DNA of 64,000 nt from Microvirga pakistanensis (GTDB taxonomy: Bacteria; Pseudomonadota; Alphaproteobacteria; Rhizobiales; Beijerinckiaceae): positions 1 to 64,000 of the forward strand of contig NZ_SPJX01000187.1 in assembly GCF_004458765.1 (NCBI RefSeq), in the 5' to 3' direction. Positions 20,094-28,764 of this stretch are shown here, one piece after another. The notes under the pieces are model-generated. The model was not told the DNA's origin. It saw only the letters and a program-made list of their open reading frames with translations, and made no database searches. The first letter of the stretch is position 1, and every line of letters begins with the position of its first letter. A program made the translations under genes and the position numbers.

Positions 20094-21080
20094 ATGGGAA
20101 CGTTCAGGGCGCTTGTCATCGAAAAGACCGATGCCGGCCAGACGGTCGGCCTCCGCGACTTCGACGAGGCCGACCTCATGGACGGCGACGTCACCGTGCG
20201 CGTGTCGCATTCCACCCTCAACTACAAGGACGGGCTGGCGCTTACCGGCAAGGCGCCGGTGGTGCGGCGCTTTCCCATGATTCCCGGCGTCGATCTCGTC
20301 GGCACGGTGGAGGCCTCCTCCCATGCCGGGTTCAAGGCGGGCGACGCGGTGATCCTGAACGGCTGGGGCCTGGGTGAGACGCATCTGGGCGCCTATGCGC
20401 AGAAGGTGCGCGTGAAGGGCGATTGGCTGATCCCGCTGCCGGCGGGGCTCTCGCCCCATCAGGCCATGGCCATCGGCACGGCGGGTTACACCGCCATGCT
20501 CTGCCTGATGGCGATCGAGAAGCACGGGCTGACCCCCGAGCGGGGTCCCGCCATCGTCACGGGCGCAGCCGGCGGCGTCGGCTCGGTCGCCGTCGCTCTT
20601 CTGGCCCGGGCCGGCTGGCACGTGATCGCCGCGACGGGCCGGCCTCAGGAGGCCGAGTACCTGAAGGGCCTCGGCGCGGCCGAGATCCTCGACCGCAGCG
20701 AACTCACCGGTCCCGTGCGGCCGCTCGGGAAGGAGCGCTGGGCGGCGGGCGTCGACACGGTGGGATCGGTCCCGCTCGCCAACGTGATCTCCATGACCCG
20801 GTACGGCGGGGCCATCGCGGCCTGCGGCCTGGCGGCCGGCATGGATCTGCCCTCGACCGTCGCGCCGTTCATTCTGCGCAATGTCTCGCTGCTCGGCGTC
20901 GATTCCGTGATGGCGCCCAAGCCGCTTCGCGTCGAGGCGTGGAACCGGCTGGCGCACGAACTCGACCATGCCAGGCTCGCCTCCATGACCTCCACGATTC
21001 CGCTCGATGAGGTCATGGAGGCGGGAAGCCGGATCGTGGCCGGTCAGATCAGGGGACGGGTGGTGGTGGACATCGGCTGA
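20094..21080 (+). CDS. Acrylyl-CoA reductase / YhdH-type quinone oxidoreductase
   Basis: A 328-residue zinc-free medium-chain dehydrogenase of the AcuI/YhdH family. Marks are [44 protein letters not shown], the NADPH loop [20 protein letters not shown] and [16 protein letters not shown]. Family members reduce acryloyl-CoA to propionyl-CoA with NADPH; the exact substrate here is inferred. Its 3' end overlaps the convergent LysR gene by 37 bp. Confidence 0.88.
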   Translation: MGTFRALVIEKTDAGQTVGLRDFDEADLMDGDVTVRVSHSTLNYKDGLALTGKAPVVRRFPMIPGVDLVGTVEASSHAGFKAGDAVILNGWGLGETHLGAYAQKVRVKGDWLIPLPAGLSPHQAMAIGTAGYTAMLCLMAIEKHGLTPERGPAIVTGAAGGVGSVAVALLARAGWHVIAATGRPQEAEYLKGLGAAEILDRSELTGPVRPLGKERWAAGVDTVGSVPLANVISMTRYGGAIAACGLAAGMDLPSTVAPFILRNVSLLGVDSVMAPKPLRVEAWNRLAHELDHARLASMTSTIPLDEVMEAGSRIVAGQIRGRVVVDIG

Positions 21081-22009
21081 TCGGCCGATTTCCTGCCGCT
21101 GCCTTCGATCCAGCGCCGCTGCCTGCCGATCTCGGAGGCCATGAAGTCCATGAAGGCGCGCACGCGCGCCGACTGGCGCAGATCCGGATGCGTGAGCAGC
21201 CAGAGGCCTGCGGAGAAATCCGGATTCACGTCGGAGAGGCGCACGAGGTTGGGCTTCGAATCCGCGATGAAGCAGGGAATAGGTCCGATGCCGATGCCCG
21301 CCTCCACCGCCTCCGCCAAGCCCAGCACCGTGTTCACCTTGTAGACGATGTTCTCCGGGCTCACGCGGTCACGCACGAAGCGGGCGGCCTTGAGGGTTGC
21401 CAGGTTGTCGCCCAGGGCGACCCAGGGCCGGTTGTAGAGGGCGGGCGAAGTGAGGTCCACCGGCGTATGATGCTCGGGGAAATCCTCCAGTCGCCCGTAG
21501 ATGGCCCAGGCGATGGTGGCGACGCGCCGTCCCACGAGGGTTTCGGGCGGATCGTCGGTCGCGCGGATCGCCACGTCCGCATCGCGCTTCGACAGGTTGA
21601 GGGCTTGGTTCGCGAGAACCACGTCGAGGCGCATCTCGGGACAGGCCTTCACGAAGCGCGTGAAGATATGCGTCAGCATGTGGACGAGCAGCGTGTCGTT
21701 CGTCGTCACCCGCAATTCACCCGCAGGCGCGACCGCCTGACCCGCGAGCTTGCGCGTAAACGAGGTGACGTTCTCCTCCATCTGCTCGGCGAGCGCCGAC
21801 ATTTCCTCGCCGGCCGGGGTCAGCACGTAGCCGGTCCGGTGCCGCTCGAAGAGCTTGACGCCGAGGTTCTCCTCCATCTGGCCAAGTCTGCGGAAAACGG
21901 TGGAGTGATTGACCCCGAGCCGCTCCGCCGCGCCCGCGAGGCCGTTCGCTTCGGCGATGACTTTGACGAGTCGGAAATCGTCCCAATCGAGCTGCTGTTG
22001 CTTGATCAT
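21044..22009 (-). CDS. LysR-family transcriptional regulator
   Basis: A 321-residue regulator with an N-terminal winged HTH ([50 protein letters not shown]) and a LysR substrate-binding domain ([37 protein letters not shown]). It is divergent from wrbA, the usual arrangement for a LysR protein and its target. A TTG at 22021 could add four residues. Its last 37 bp overlap the end of the AcuI-like gene on the other strand. Confidence 0.9.
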   Translation of the reverse strand: MIKQQQLDWDDFRLVKVIAEANGLAGAAERLGVNHSTVFRRLGQMEENLGVKLFERHRTGYVLTPAGEEMSALAEQMEENVTSFTRKLAGQAVAPAGELRVTTNDTLLVHMLTHIFTRFVKACPEMRLDVVLANQALNLSKRDADVAIRATDDPPETLVGRRVATIAWAIYGRLEDFPEHHTPVDLTSPALYNRPWVALGDNLATLKAARFVRDRVSPENIVYKVNTVLGLAEAVEAGIGIGPIPCFIADSKPNLVRLSDVNPDFSAGLWLLTHPDLRQSARVRAFMDFMASEIGRQRRWIEGSGRKSADQPMSTTTRPLI

Positions 22010-22038
22010 TGGCTCTTGCAATGGCGCAATGGAAGTCC

Positions 22039-22064
22039 TGCATATCTAGCACTGGTTTTGCATA
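22039..22064. promoter_or_regulatory. TGCATA direct repeats in the lysR-wrbA gap
   Basis: Two TGCATA hexamers (22039-22044 and 22059-22064) begin exactly 20 bp apart, close to two helical turns, in an AT-richer stretch between the divergent genes. They are candidate half-sites for the LysR protein; no T-N11-A box is unambiguous. Confidence 0.35.
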
Positions 22065-22150
22065 AGAGAAAGATTATCCTTAGGTCATCCTGCCGCTGCA
22101 GAGCGACCGGCATCCGGCGTCTGCGCAATCCCTCACAAACTGGAGATCAC

Positions 22151-22753
22151 ATGGCCAAGGTTCTTGTGCTGTATTACTCGTCTTGGGGTCATATCGAGCA
22201 GATGGCGTACGCCGCCGCCGAAGGGGCGCGCGAGGCGGGTGCCGAGGTGGTGGTGAAGCGCGTGCCCGAGCTGGTGCCAGCCGAGATCGCCCAGGCGGCC
22301 CATTACAAGACGGATCAGAAGGCGCCCCTGGCCACGGTCGAAGAGTTGCCCGAGTACGACGCCATCATCTTCGGCACGCCGACCCGCTACGGCACCATGA
22401 CGGCGCAGATGAAGAACTTCCTCGATCAGACCGGCGGCCTGTGGGCGCAAGGAAAGCTCATCGGCAAGGTGGGCTCGGTCTTCACCTCCACCGCCACCCA
22501 GCACGGTGGCCAGGAGGCCACCATCCTCACCACGATCCCGGTTCTCATGCACCACGGCATGGTCATCGTCGGCCTGCCTTACAGTTTCGCGGGCCAGTCG
22601 GGCGTGGACGAGGTGAAGGGCGGCACCCCCTACGGCGCCTCGACCATCGCGGCCGGAGACGGCTCGCGTCAGCCGAGCCAGGCCGAACTCGACGGTGCCC
22701 GCTTCCAGGGCCGGCACGTCGCCCAGATCGCCGCGAAGCTCGCCGCGAAATAG
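22151..22753 (+). CDS. wrbA: NAD(P)H:quinone oxidoreductase, WrbA type
   Basis: A 200-residue flavodoxin-like enzyme that reduces quinones by two electrons using NAD(P)H and FMN. Family marks are [16 protein letters not shown] at the FMN phosphate site, [44 protein letters not shown] and [24 protein letters not shown] ribosome site precedes the ATG. It probably protects against quinone redox cycling, likely under the divergent LysR regulator. Confidence 0.95.
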   Translation: MAKVLVLYYSSWGHIEQMAYAAAEGAREAGAEVVVKRVPELVPAEIAQAAHYKTDQKAPLATVEELPEYDAIIFGTPTRYGTMTAQMKNFLDQTGGLWAQGKLIGKVGSVFTSTATQHGGQEATILTTIPVLMHHGMVIVGLPYSFAGQSGVDEVKGGTPYGASTIAAGDGSRQPSQAELDGARFQGRHVAQIAAKLAAK

Positions 22754-22791
22754 GTTCCTTCCCCCTGATCGCCGTTGTCTTTGCAATCCTG

Positions 22792-22883
22792 CGTCATGGC
22801 CGGGCGTGTCCCGGCCATCCAGGTCTCGAGAACCGCGCCGGGGCAAGGACGTGGATGCCCGGCTTAAAGCGCCGGGCATGACG
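22792..22883. repeat. Dispersed palindromic element, family A (double copy)
   Basis: Left half CGTCATGGCCGGG to CCCGGCCATCCAGGTCT; right half AAGGACGTGGATGCCCGG to CCGGGCATGACGG. The two halves face each other around a 20-30 bp centre, between the convergent wrbA and tsaC genes. Confidence 0.7.
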
Positions 22884-22911
22884 GAAGGGTGTGATCAAGG
22901 AACGGGGTGGA

Positions 22912-23883
22912 TCACCGCTGCGCGGCCGCGCGCCGGAGACGGTCGTTGATGGCTTCGCCCAAGCCCGCTTCAGGAACCGGCGCAACGGCGATGGTCTCGG
23001 CGCCCGACGCGTCGAGCCGCCGAAGATACGAGAACAGATGAGCGGCGGCCTCCTGGAGGTCGCCGTTTTCGCTCAAGTTGAGCCGAGCCTTCGCCTGCTC
23101 CTCGTCCCGAAGCGGGGCCGTGCCGAACAGCAGGGCTGCTTCGCCGGGCCGGATCTCGGTCGCGTTCAGCCGCACCTGCGCGCGCGGCGCGTAATGCGAT
23201 GCGAGCATTCCCGGCGCGAGCGGGTTCTCCTCACCGCCATGGCCGCCCTCGAGAGGCTGGCCGATCAGGGCTTCGATGGCCTCGCGCGGCACCCCGCCGG
23301 GGCGCAGCAGGCGAGGCGAGCCGCCGAGGCACGCCACGATGGTGGATTCGACCCCCACATCCGAAGCGCCGCCATCGAGCACGGCGTCGATGCGCCCATC
23401 GAGGTCGCCCAGCACGTGATCCGCATCCGTCGGGCTCACCCGACCCGAGCGGTTGGCGGACGGCGCCGCGACGGGGCGGCCGGTGGCCTTCAGGAGCGCA
23501 TGGGCGAGGGGATGGGCCGGGACGCGCAGGCCCACGCTGTCGAGACCGGCGCGGGCGAGATCCGAGACCGTGCAGGTGGGGGCCACCGGCACCACGAGGG
23601 TGAGCGGGCCGGGCCAGAAGGCCTCGGCCAGCCGCCGGGCCGTCTCGTCGAAGAGGCCCTGGACCTGCGCCGCCTCGAGGCTGTCCAGATGGGAGATCAG
23701 GGGGTTGAAGCTGGGGCGCTCCTTGGCGGCATAGATGCCCGCGACCGCCTCTGCGTTCGTGGCATCGGCCCCCAGTCCATAGACGGTCTCGGTCGGGAAG
23801 GCGACGAGGCCGCCGCGGCTCAGAATGGCTGCAGCTTCCGCCAGGCCGCCCTCATCGGACTTCAGACGCAGCGTCCGGCGCAT
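22912..23883 (-). CDS. tsaC: L-threonylcarbamoyladenylate synthase (Sua5/YrdC type)
   Basis: A 323-residue Sua5-type enzyme that makes threonylcarbamoyl-AMP for the t6A37 modification of ANN-decoding tRNAs. The N-terminal YrdC domain (about 10-200) shows GGLVAFPTETVYGLGADATN, KERPSFNPLISH, FWPGPLTLVV, LRVPAHPLA and PVAAPSANRSGRVSPT; the C-terminal Sua5 domain follows (about 220-320) after PGMLASHYAPRA. The start at 23883 (MRRTLRLK) fits the family; a GTG at 23901 would add six residues. It is divergent from the acyl-CoA dehydrogenase gene. Confidence 0.94.
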   Translation of the reverse strand: MRRTLRLKSDEGGLAEAAAILSRGGLVAFPTETVYGLGADATNAEAVAGIYAAKERPSFNPLISHLDSLEAAQVQGLFDETARRLAEAFWPGPLTLVVPVAPTCTVSDLARAGLDSVGLRVPAHPLAHALLKATGRPVAAPSANRSGRVSPTDADHVLGDLDGRIDAVLDGGASDVGVESTIVACLGGSPRLLRPGGVPREAIEALIGQPLEGGHGGEENPLAPGMLASHYAPRAQVRLNATEIRPGEAALLFGTAPLRDEEQAKARLNLSENGDLQEAAAHLFSYLRRLDASGAETIAVAPVPEAGLGEAINDRLRRAAAQR

Positions 23884-24003
23884 TGACCCGTGATCGTTCA
23901 CCTCTAAACTATCCCTTGTCCGAGGAGTGATGATACCTTGGGCGGGTTTAATGACACGCGGGAACGCGTCAATATCAAAAGCCCCTGCTTGAGAGGAAAT
24001 GCC

Positions 24004-25782
24004 ATGACCTACCGCGCACCCGTGCCGGACATCGTCTTCACCATGCGCCACGTGGCGGGGTTCGACCGGGCCGTTGCGGATGGTCTCTACGGCGATCTGT
24101 CCGCCGATCTCGCCCAGGCCGTCCTGGAGGAGGCCGGACGCTTCGCCAACGACGTGATCGCGCCGCTCAACCGCGAGGGCGACCGGCACGGGGCGACCCT
24201 GAAGGATGGCGTCGTCACCACCGCTCCCGGCTGGAAGGAGGCTTACAGGGCCTGGGCCGAGGCCGGGTGGAACGCGCTTCCCGGGCCCGCCGACCATGGC
24301 GGGCAGGGCCTGCCGACGCTGCTGAATTCGGCCTGCGTGGAAATGTGGAACTCCGCCTCCATGGCCTTCGGCATCGGCCCCGTGCTGACCCATGGCGCCA
24401 TCGAGGCACTGACCCGGCATGCCTCGGATGACCTGAAGAGCCGCTATCTCGACAAGCTCGTCTCCGGCGAATGGACGGCGACGATGAACCTCACCGAGCC
24501 GCAGGCGGGGTCCGATCTCGCGGCCCTGCGCTCGCGGGCGGAGCCCGTGGGTGACGGCACCTACCGCATCACGGGCCAGAAGATCTTCATCACCTATGGC
24601 GAGCACGATCTGACCGACAACATCATCCATCTCGTGCTCGCGCGCCTGCCCGACGCGCCGGCCGGCACGCGCGGCATCTCGCTCTTCCTCGTCCCGAAGA
24701 TCCTGCCGGATGGCACGCGCAACGACCTGCGCTGCCACAGCCTGGAGCACAAGCTCGGCATCCACGGCTCGCCCACCTGCACCATGATCTTCGGCGACGA
24801 GGGCGGGGCCGTCGGCTGGCTCGTGGGCGAGGAGAACCGGGGCCTCGCCTGCATGTTCACGATGATGAACAACGCGCGCCTCGCGGTCGGCCTGCAGGGG
24901 GTCGCCATCGCCGAGCGCGCCTATCAGCAGGCTCTCGCCTATGCCAACGAGCGCCGACAGGGCCGTGCCATCGGGGCCGTCGAGGGATCGAGCGCCATCG
25001 TTCAGCACCCGGACGTGCAGCGCAGCCTTCTCACCATGAAGGCGCTCACCGCCGCCGCGCGGGCGATCTGCTACATGACCGCGGAGGCCATCGACCGCGC
25101 CCATCTGGAGCAGGATCCGGCGCGCGCCAAGGCGGCGCACGAGCGCGCGTCCCTGCTGACGCCCGTCGCGAAGGCGTTCTCGACGGATATCGGCATGGAG
25201 GTCGCGTCGCTGGGCGTGCAGGTCCATGGCGGGATGGGCTTCATCGAGGAGACGGGCGCGGCCCAGCATTACCGGGATGCGCGCATCGCGCCGATCTACG
25301 AGGGCACCAACGGCATTCAGGCGATCGACCTCGTCGCGCGCAAGCTGCCCCTGTCCGGCGGCGACACGGTGCATGCGCAGATCGCCTCCATGCGCGCCGT
25401 CGTTGCGCGCCTCCTGAAGGAAGGAACGCCCGCTTTCGGCGCAACCGCCGCGCGCCTGCGCGATGCGATCGAAAGCCTGGACCGGGCGACGAGCTTCATG
25501 CTCCGCTCCGTCTCGTCGAACGCACCCGCCGAGGCCCTGGCGGGCGCGACGCCGTATCTGCGCCTGTTCGGCTTGGCCCAGGGCGGGGCGGCGCTGGCGC
25601 AGGCCGCCCTCGCGGCGAATGCCCTGGTGGCGGGCGGAGAGAGCGATCCCGCTCATGCGGGCCGCATCGCGCTCTGCCGCTTCTTTGCGGAGAACATCGC
25701 CGTCGGGGCGAAGGGTCTGGAAGAGACGGTCCTGGGCGGAGCGGGCTTCCTGCAGGATGCGAACCTGGCACTGGCGAGCTGA
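24004..25782 (+). CDS. Acyl-CoA dehydrogenase, long form
   Basis: A 592-residue flavoprotein of the long acyl-CoA dehydrogenase group with an extra C-terminal helical domain. Core marks are MNLTEPQAGSDLAALRS, ITGQKIFITYGEHDLTDNI, HKLGIHGSPTCTMIFG, VQVHGGMGFIEETGAAQHYRDARI and the base-bearing IYEGTNGIQAIDL. It would pass electrons to ETF and then ETF-QO. A GAGAGGAAA ribosome site precedes the ATG. The SDR gene starts 4 bp after its stop, so the two form an operon, probably for fatty or branched-chain acid breakdown. Confidence 0.93.
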   Translation: MTYRAPVPDIVFTMRHVAGFDRAVADGLYGDLSADLAQAVLEEAGRFANDVIAPLNREGDRHGATLKDGVVTTAPGWKEAYRAWAEAGWNALPGPADHGGQGLPTLLNSACVEMWNSASMAFGIGPVLTHGAIEALTRHASDDLKSRYLDKLVSGEWTATMNLTEPQAGSDLAALRSRAEPVGDGTYRITGQKIFITYGEHDLTDNIIHLVLARLPDAPAGTRGISLFLVPKILPDGTRNDLRCHSLEHKLGIHGSPTCTMIFGDEGGAVGWLVGEENRGLACMFTMMNNARLAVGLQGVAIAERAYQQALAYANERRQGRAIGAVEGSSAIVQHPDVQRSLLTMKALTAAARAICYMTAEAIDRAHLEQDPARAKAAHERASLLTPVAKAFSTDIGMEVASLGVQVHGGMGFIEETGAAQHYRDARIAPIYEGTNGIQAIDLVARKLPLSGGDTVHAQIASMRAVVARLLKEGTPAFGATAARLRDAIESLDRATSFMLRSVSSNAPAEALAGATPYLRLFGLAQGGAALAQAALAANALVAGGESDPAHAGRIALCRFFAENIAVGAKGLEETVLGGAGFLQDANLALAS

Positions 25783-25786
25783 TCCG

Positions 25787-26635
25787 ATGAGCCTTAAGGG
25801 AAAAACACTCTTCATCACCGGCGCCTCGCGGGGCATCGGTCTCGCCATCGGGCTGCGCGCGGCGCAGGACGGCGCGAACGTGGTGATCGCGGCAAAGACC
25901 GCCGAGCCGCATCCCAAGCTCCCCGGCACCATCTACACGGCGGCGGAGGAGATCGAGAGGGCAGGCGGCAAGGCCTTGCCGCTCGTCGTCGACGTGCGCG
26001 ACGAAGAGGCGGTGAAGGGCGCGATCCAGAACGCGGTCGAGACCTTCGGCGGCCTCGACATCGTGGTGAACAACGCCAGCGCCATCAGCCTCACGCCGAC
26101 GCCCGCGACGGACATGAAGCGCTTCGACCTCATGCACCAGATCAACACGCGCGGAACCTACATGGTCTCGAAATACGCGATCCCGCATCTGGAAAAGGCC
26201 GAGAACCCGCACATCCTCATGCTGTCGCCGCCGCTCGACATGAAGGAGAAATGGTTCGCGCCGCATCTTGCCTATTCCATCGCCAAGTACGGCATGAGCC
26301 TGTGCGTGCTGGGGCTTGCGGGCGAGCTGCGGGGGAGGGGAATCGCCGTCAACGCGCTGTGGCCGCGCACCACCATCGCGACGAGCGCCGTGAAGAACCT
26401 TCTCGGCGGCGACGAGATCGTGCAGGCGAGCCGCACGCCGGAGATCCTGGCCGACGCGGCCCATGCGATCTTCCGCAAACCCTCGCGGAGCTTCTCCGGT
26501 CACTTCCTCATCGACGACGTCTTCCTGAGCGGGGAGGGCGCGACGGATTTCGAGAAATACCGGGTCGACCCATCCAGGCCACTGATGCCGGACTTCTTCG
26601 TGCCCGACGATGTTCCGCCGCTGTCATCACGGTGA
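25787..26635 (+). CDS. SDR-family oxidoreductase (HSDL2-like)
   Basis: A 282-residue short-chain dehydrogenase. The N-terminal NAD(P) motif is LFITGASRGIGLAIGLRAAQDGANVVIAAKTAEPHPKLPGT; NNASAISL and the catalytic HLAYSIAKYGMSLC (Tyr-x3-Lys) follow. The AAKTAEPHPKLPGTIYTAAEEIE segment and the WPRTTIAT motif match the HSDL2/YciK-like peroxisomal-type branch linked to fatty acid metabolism. Tight coupling to the acyl-CoA dehydrogenase supports a lipid role. Confidence 0.9.
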   Translation: MSLKGKTLFITGASRGIGLAIGLRAAQDGANVVIAAKTAEPHPKLPGTIYTAAEEIERAGGKALPLVVDVRDEEAVKGAIQNAVETFGGLDIVVNNASAISLTPTPATDMKRFDLMHQINTRGTYMVSKYAIPHLEKAENPHILMLSPPLDMKEKWFAPHLAYSIAKYGMSLCVLGLAGELRGRGIAVNALWPRTTIATSAVKNLLGGDEIVQASRTPEILADAAHAIFRKPSRSFSGHFLIDDVFLSGEGATDFEKYRVDPSRPLMPDFFVPDDVPPLSSR

Positions 26636-26657
26636 AACGCGCATCGTGCCACCTGCC

Positions 26658-26693
26658 CGTCATGCCCGGACTTGATCCGGGCATCCACGTCTT
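26658..26693. repeat. Dispersed palindromic element, family A (half copy)
   Basis: CGTCATGCCCGGA, a TTGA loop, then TCCGGGCATCCACGTCTT, between the SDR gene and corA. Confidence 0.7.
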
Positions 26694-26735
26694 TAAACGT
26701 TAGCATTGCCTCTGGGGTTGATCCCGGGATGAATC

Positions 26736-26774
26736 CGAGGATGACCTGGCGGAGCCGGGGCCAGGAAGACCTCG
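26736..26774 (+). promoter_or_regulatory. Structured leader upstream of corA
   Basis: An outer stem CGAGG/CCTCG (26736-26740 with 26770-26774) encloses an inner stem CCTGGC/GCCAGG (26745-26750 with 26760-26765). It ends 12 nt before the corA ATG. I do not recognise a known magnesium riboswitch in it. Confidence 0.35.
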
Positions 26775-26786
26775 CTTAAAACGGAG

Positions 26787-27788
26787 ATGGGCATGATCGT
26801 GATCCATAGGCCTGCACAGGCGGTGCTTCCGGGAGGGGAATCCCTCGACCGTTTCGTGCTGCCTCCGGGAGAATCGATTCCGGAGGATGCCCTTTGGATC
26901 GATCTGATCGACCCGACCCGCGAGGAGGACAGGCTCGTCGAGCGCCATCTCAATATCGAGATCCCCACCCGGGAGGAGATGGCGGATATCGAGCCATCGG
27001 AAATTCTCTATAACGAGAACAATGCGCGCTACATGACCGCGCGCGTGCTCTGTCATTCGGATTCGGACACGCCGAAATTGATCGACGTCTCCTTCATCCT
27101 GACGGAGCGTGCCCTCGTCACCGTGCGTTATGGGGAACCGCGCTCCTTCAGCATGTTCATGGCCCGCGCCGGCAAGCCGGGCGGATGCCGGCACCAGCCG
27201 GAAGCCGTGCTCGACGGCCTGATTGAGACGATCATCGACCGAGCCGCCGAAATCCTCGGTACCGTCGGCCAGCGCATCGACCGGCTGTCGCAATCGATCT
27301 TCGAGAACGAGAAGAAGGGCACGCGGCGCACCGCCTCCTTCCGCGCCGCGCTGAAATCGATCGGCCGCAAGGGCGACATCATCTCCAACGTGCGCGAGAG
27401 CATGGTCTCCGTGGAGCGGCTGCTGCTGTTCCTGTCCGCCACCATGCCGAGGCCGCAGAAATCGCGCGGCTACCAGGCCGAATGGCGCACCGCCCTGCGC
27501 GACGTGCAATCCATCGAGGAGCACGCGACCTTCCTGTCCAACAAGGTGCAGTTCCTGCTCGACGCCACGCTCGGCTTCGTCACCATCGAGCAGAACGACG
27601 TGACGAAGATCTTCTCGGTGATGTCGGTGATCTTCCTGCCGCCGACCCTCGTGTCATCCATGTACGGGATGAACTTCCGCTACATGCCGGAACTGGAATG
27701 GGATCTCGGCTATCCCTGGGCGATCATGCTGATGATCTCGGCGGCGGTGGTGCCGTATCTCGTCTTCCGCTGGAAACGGTGGCTGTAG
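26787..27788 (+). CDS. corA: CorA-family divalent cation channel
   Basis: A 333-residue inner-membrane channel for Mg2+ (possibly Co2+ or Ni2+). It has a large cytoplasmic N-terminal part with a long helix, then two membrane helices at the C-terminus. The first helix ends in the signature YGMNF (GMN at 294-296) and the protein closes with a basic RWKRWL tail. An in-frame ATG at 26793 is an alternative start. Confidence 0.94.
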   Translation: MGMIVIHRPAQAVLPGGESLDRFVLPPGESIPEDALWIDLIDPTREEDRLVERHLNIEIPTREEMADIEPSEILYNENNARYMTARVLCHSDSDTPKLIDVSFILTERALVTVRYGEPRSFSMFMARAGKPGGCRHQPEAVLDGLIETIIDRAAEILGTVGQRIDRLSQSIFENEKKGTRRTASFRAALKSIGRKGDIISNVRESMVSVERLLLFLSATMPRPQKSRGYQAEWRTALRDVQSIEEHATFLSNKVQFLLDATLGFVTIEQNDVTKIFSVMSVIFLPPTLVSSMYGMNFRYMPELEWDLGYPWAIMLMISAAVVPYLVFRWKRWL

Positions 27789-27839
27789 GAAGGTCCGGCA
27801 CGAGGCCTTTGCCTGACGAGGAAGTGAAAGAGACAGATC

Positions 27840-28589
27840 ATGTGCGGGCGCTATGCCATCAGCCTTCCTCCCGAGACTTACCGGGAGTTCTACGGCTACC
27901 CGGAGCAACCGAACTTTCCTCCGCGCTACAACGTGGCGCCCACCCAGCCCGTGCCCATCGTGCTGGAGGATCGCGGCGAACGGCACTTCATGCTGGTGCG
28001 CTGGGGCTTCCTGCCGTCCTGGGTGAAGGACCCGAAGGAGTTCCCGCTCGTCATCAACGCCCGCGGCGAGACCCTGGAGACGAAGCCGACCTTCAAGGCG
28101 GCGTTGAAACGAAGGCGGTGCATCTTTCTCGCCGACGGCTTCTATGAGTGGCGGCGCCATGACCGCGAGAAGACGCCCTTCCTGATCCGTCCGCGCTCCC
28201 GCAAGCCCATGCCGCTCGCCGGATTGTGGGAGACCTACAGCAGTCCCGACGGGTCCGAGATCGATACCGCCGCTATCGTGACGACGGATGCCAACGGCAC
28301 GCTCTCCGCCGTGCACGACCGCATGCCGGTGATTCTCTCGGAGGAGGACATCGCCGCATGGCTCGATGTTCGCGACGAGCGCGCGAACGTCATGCGGCTC
28401 GTGCGGCCATGCCCCGACGATTGGCTCGAGGTGCTGCCGGTTTCGAGCCGCGTGAACAAGGTCGAGAACGACGATCCCGGGCTGATGGAGCCTCTGGCGC
28501 ATCCGGAACCCGCTCCGGTGAAGGAAAGCAAGCGCAAGGCGAAGAAGCCGCTCTCCAGCGACGAGGACGACCAGGGAAGCCTGTTCTAA
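27840..28589 (+). CDS. SOS-response-associated peptidase (HMCES/YedK family)
   Basis: A 249-residue SRAP-domain protein that shields abasic sites in single-stranded DNA by a covalent thiazolidine link. The catalytic Cys2 follows the initiator Met (MCGRYAI). Other marks are RYNVAPTQPVPIV, RWGFLPSW, INARGETLETKPTFK, CIFLADGFYEW and VHDRMPVIL. The Lys/Asp-rich C-terminal tail is variable in the family. Confidence 0.94.
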   Translation: MCGRYAISLPPETYREFYGYPEQPNFPPRYNVAPTQPVPIVLEDRGERHFMLVRWGFLPSWVKDPKEFPLVINARGETLETKPTFKAALKRRRCIFLADGFYEWRRHDREKTPFLIRPRSRKPMPLAGLWETYSSPDGSEIDTAAIVTTDANGTLSAVHDRMPVILSEEDIAAWLDVRDERANVMRLVRPCPDDWLEVLPVSSRVNKVENDDPGLMEPLAHPEPAPVKESKRKAKKPLSSDEDDQGSLF

Positions 28590-28600
28590 GGTCGTGCCCC

Positions 28601-28690
28601 GTCAAGGCCGGGCTCGTCCCGGCCATCCACGTCTTCGGAACGGCTGCACCCTCAAGACGCGGATCCCCGGCACAAGGCCGGGGATGACGG
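28601..28690. repeat. Dispersed palindromic element, family A (double copy)
   Basis: Left half GTCAAGGCCGGG to CCCGGCCATCCACGTCTT; right half CAAGACGCGGATCCCCGG to CCGGGGATGACGG. It separates the convergent yedK-like and rumA-like genes. Confidence 0.7.
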
Positions 28691-28764
28691 AGAGGTTGTG
28701 GGAGGCTGCGCAGGGTCGGTGATGACGTGAAGGGGGATGAAGGAATGTCTGAGGAAGTCCCGGC

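Noticed and set aside
18678..20969. Long antisense open frame across the MFS and AcuI-like genes
   Set aside because: It crosses two well supported genes and their gap, and is made of Arg/Glu/Gly/His-rich text with no family features.
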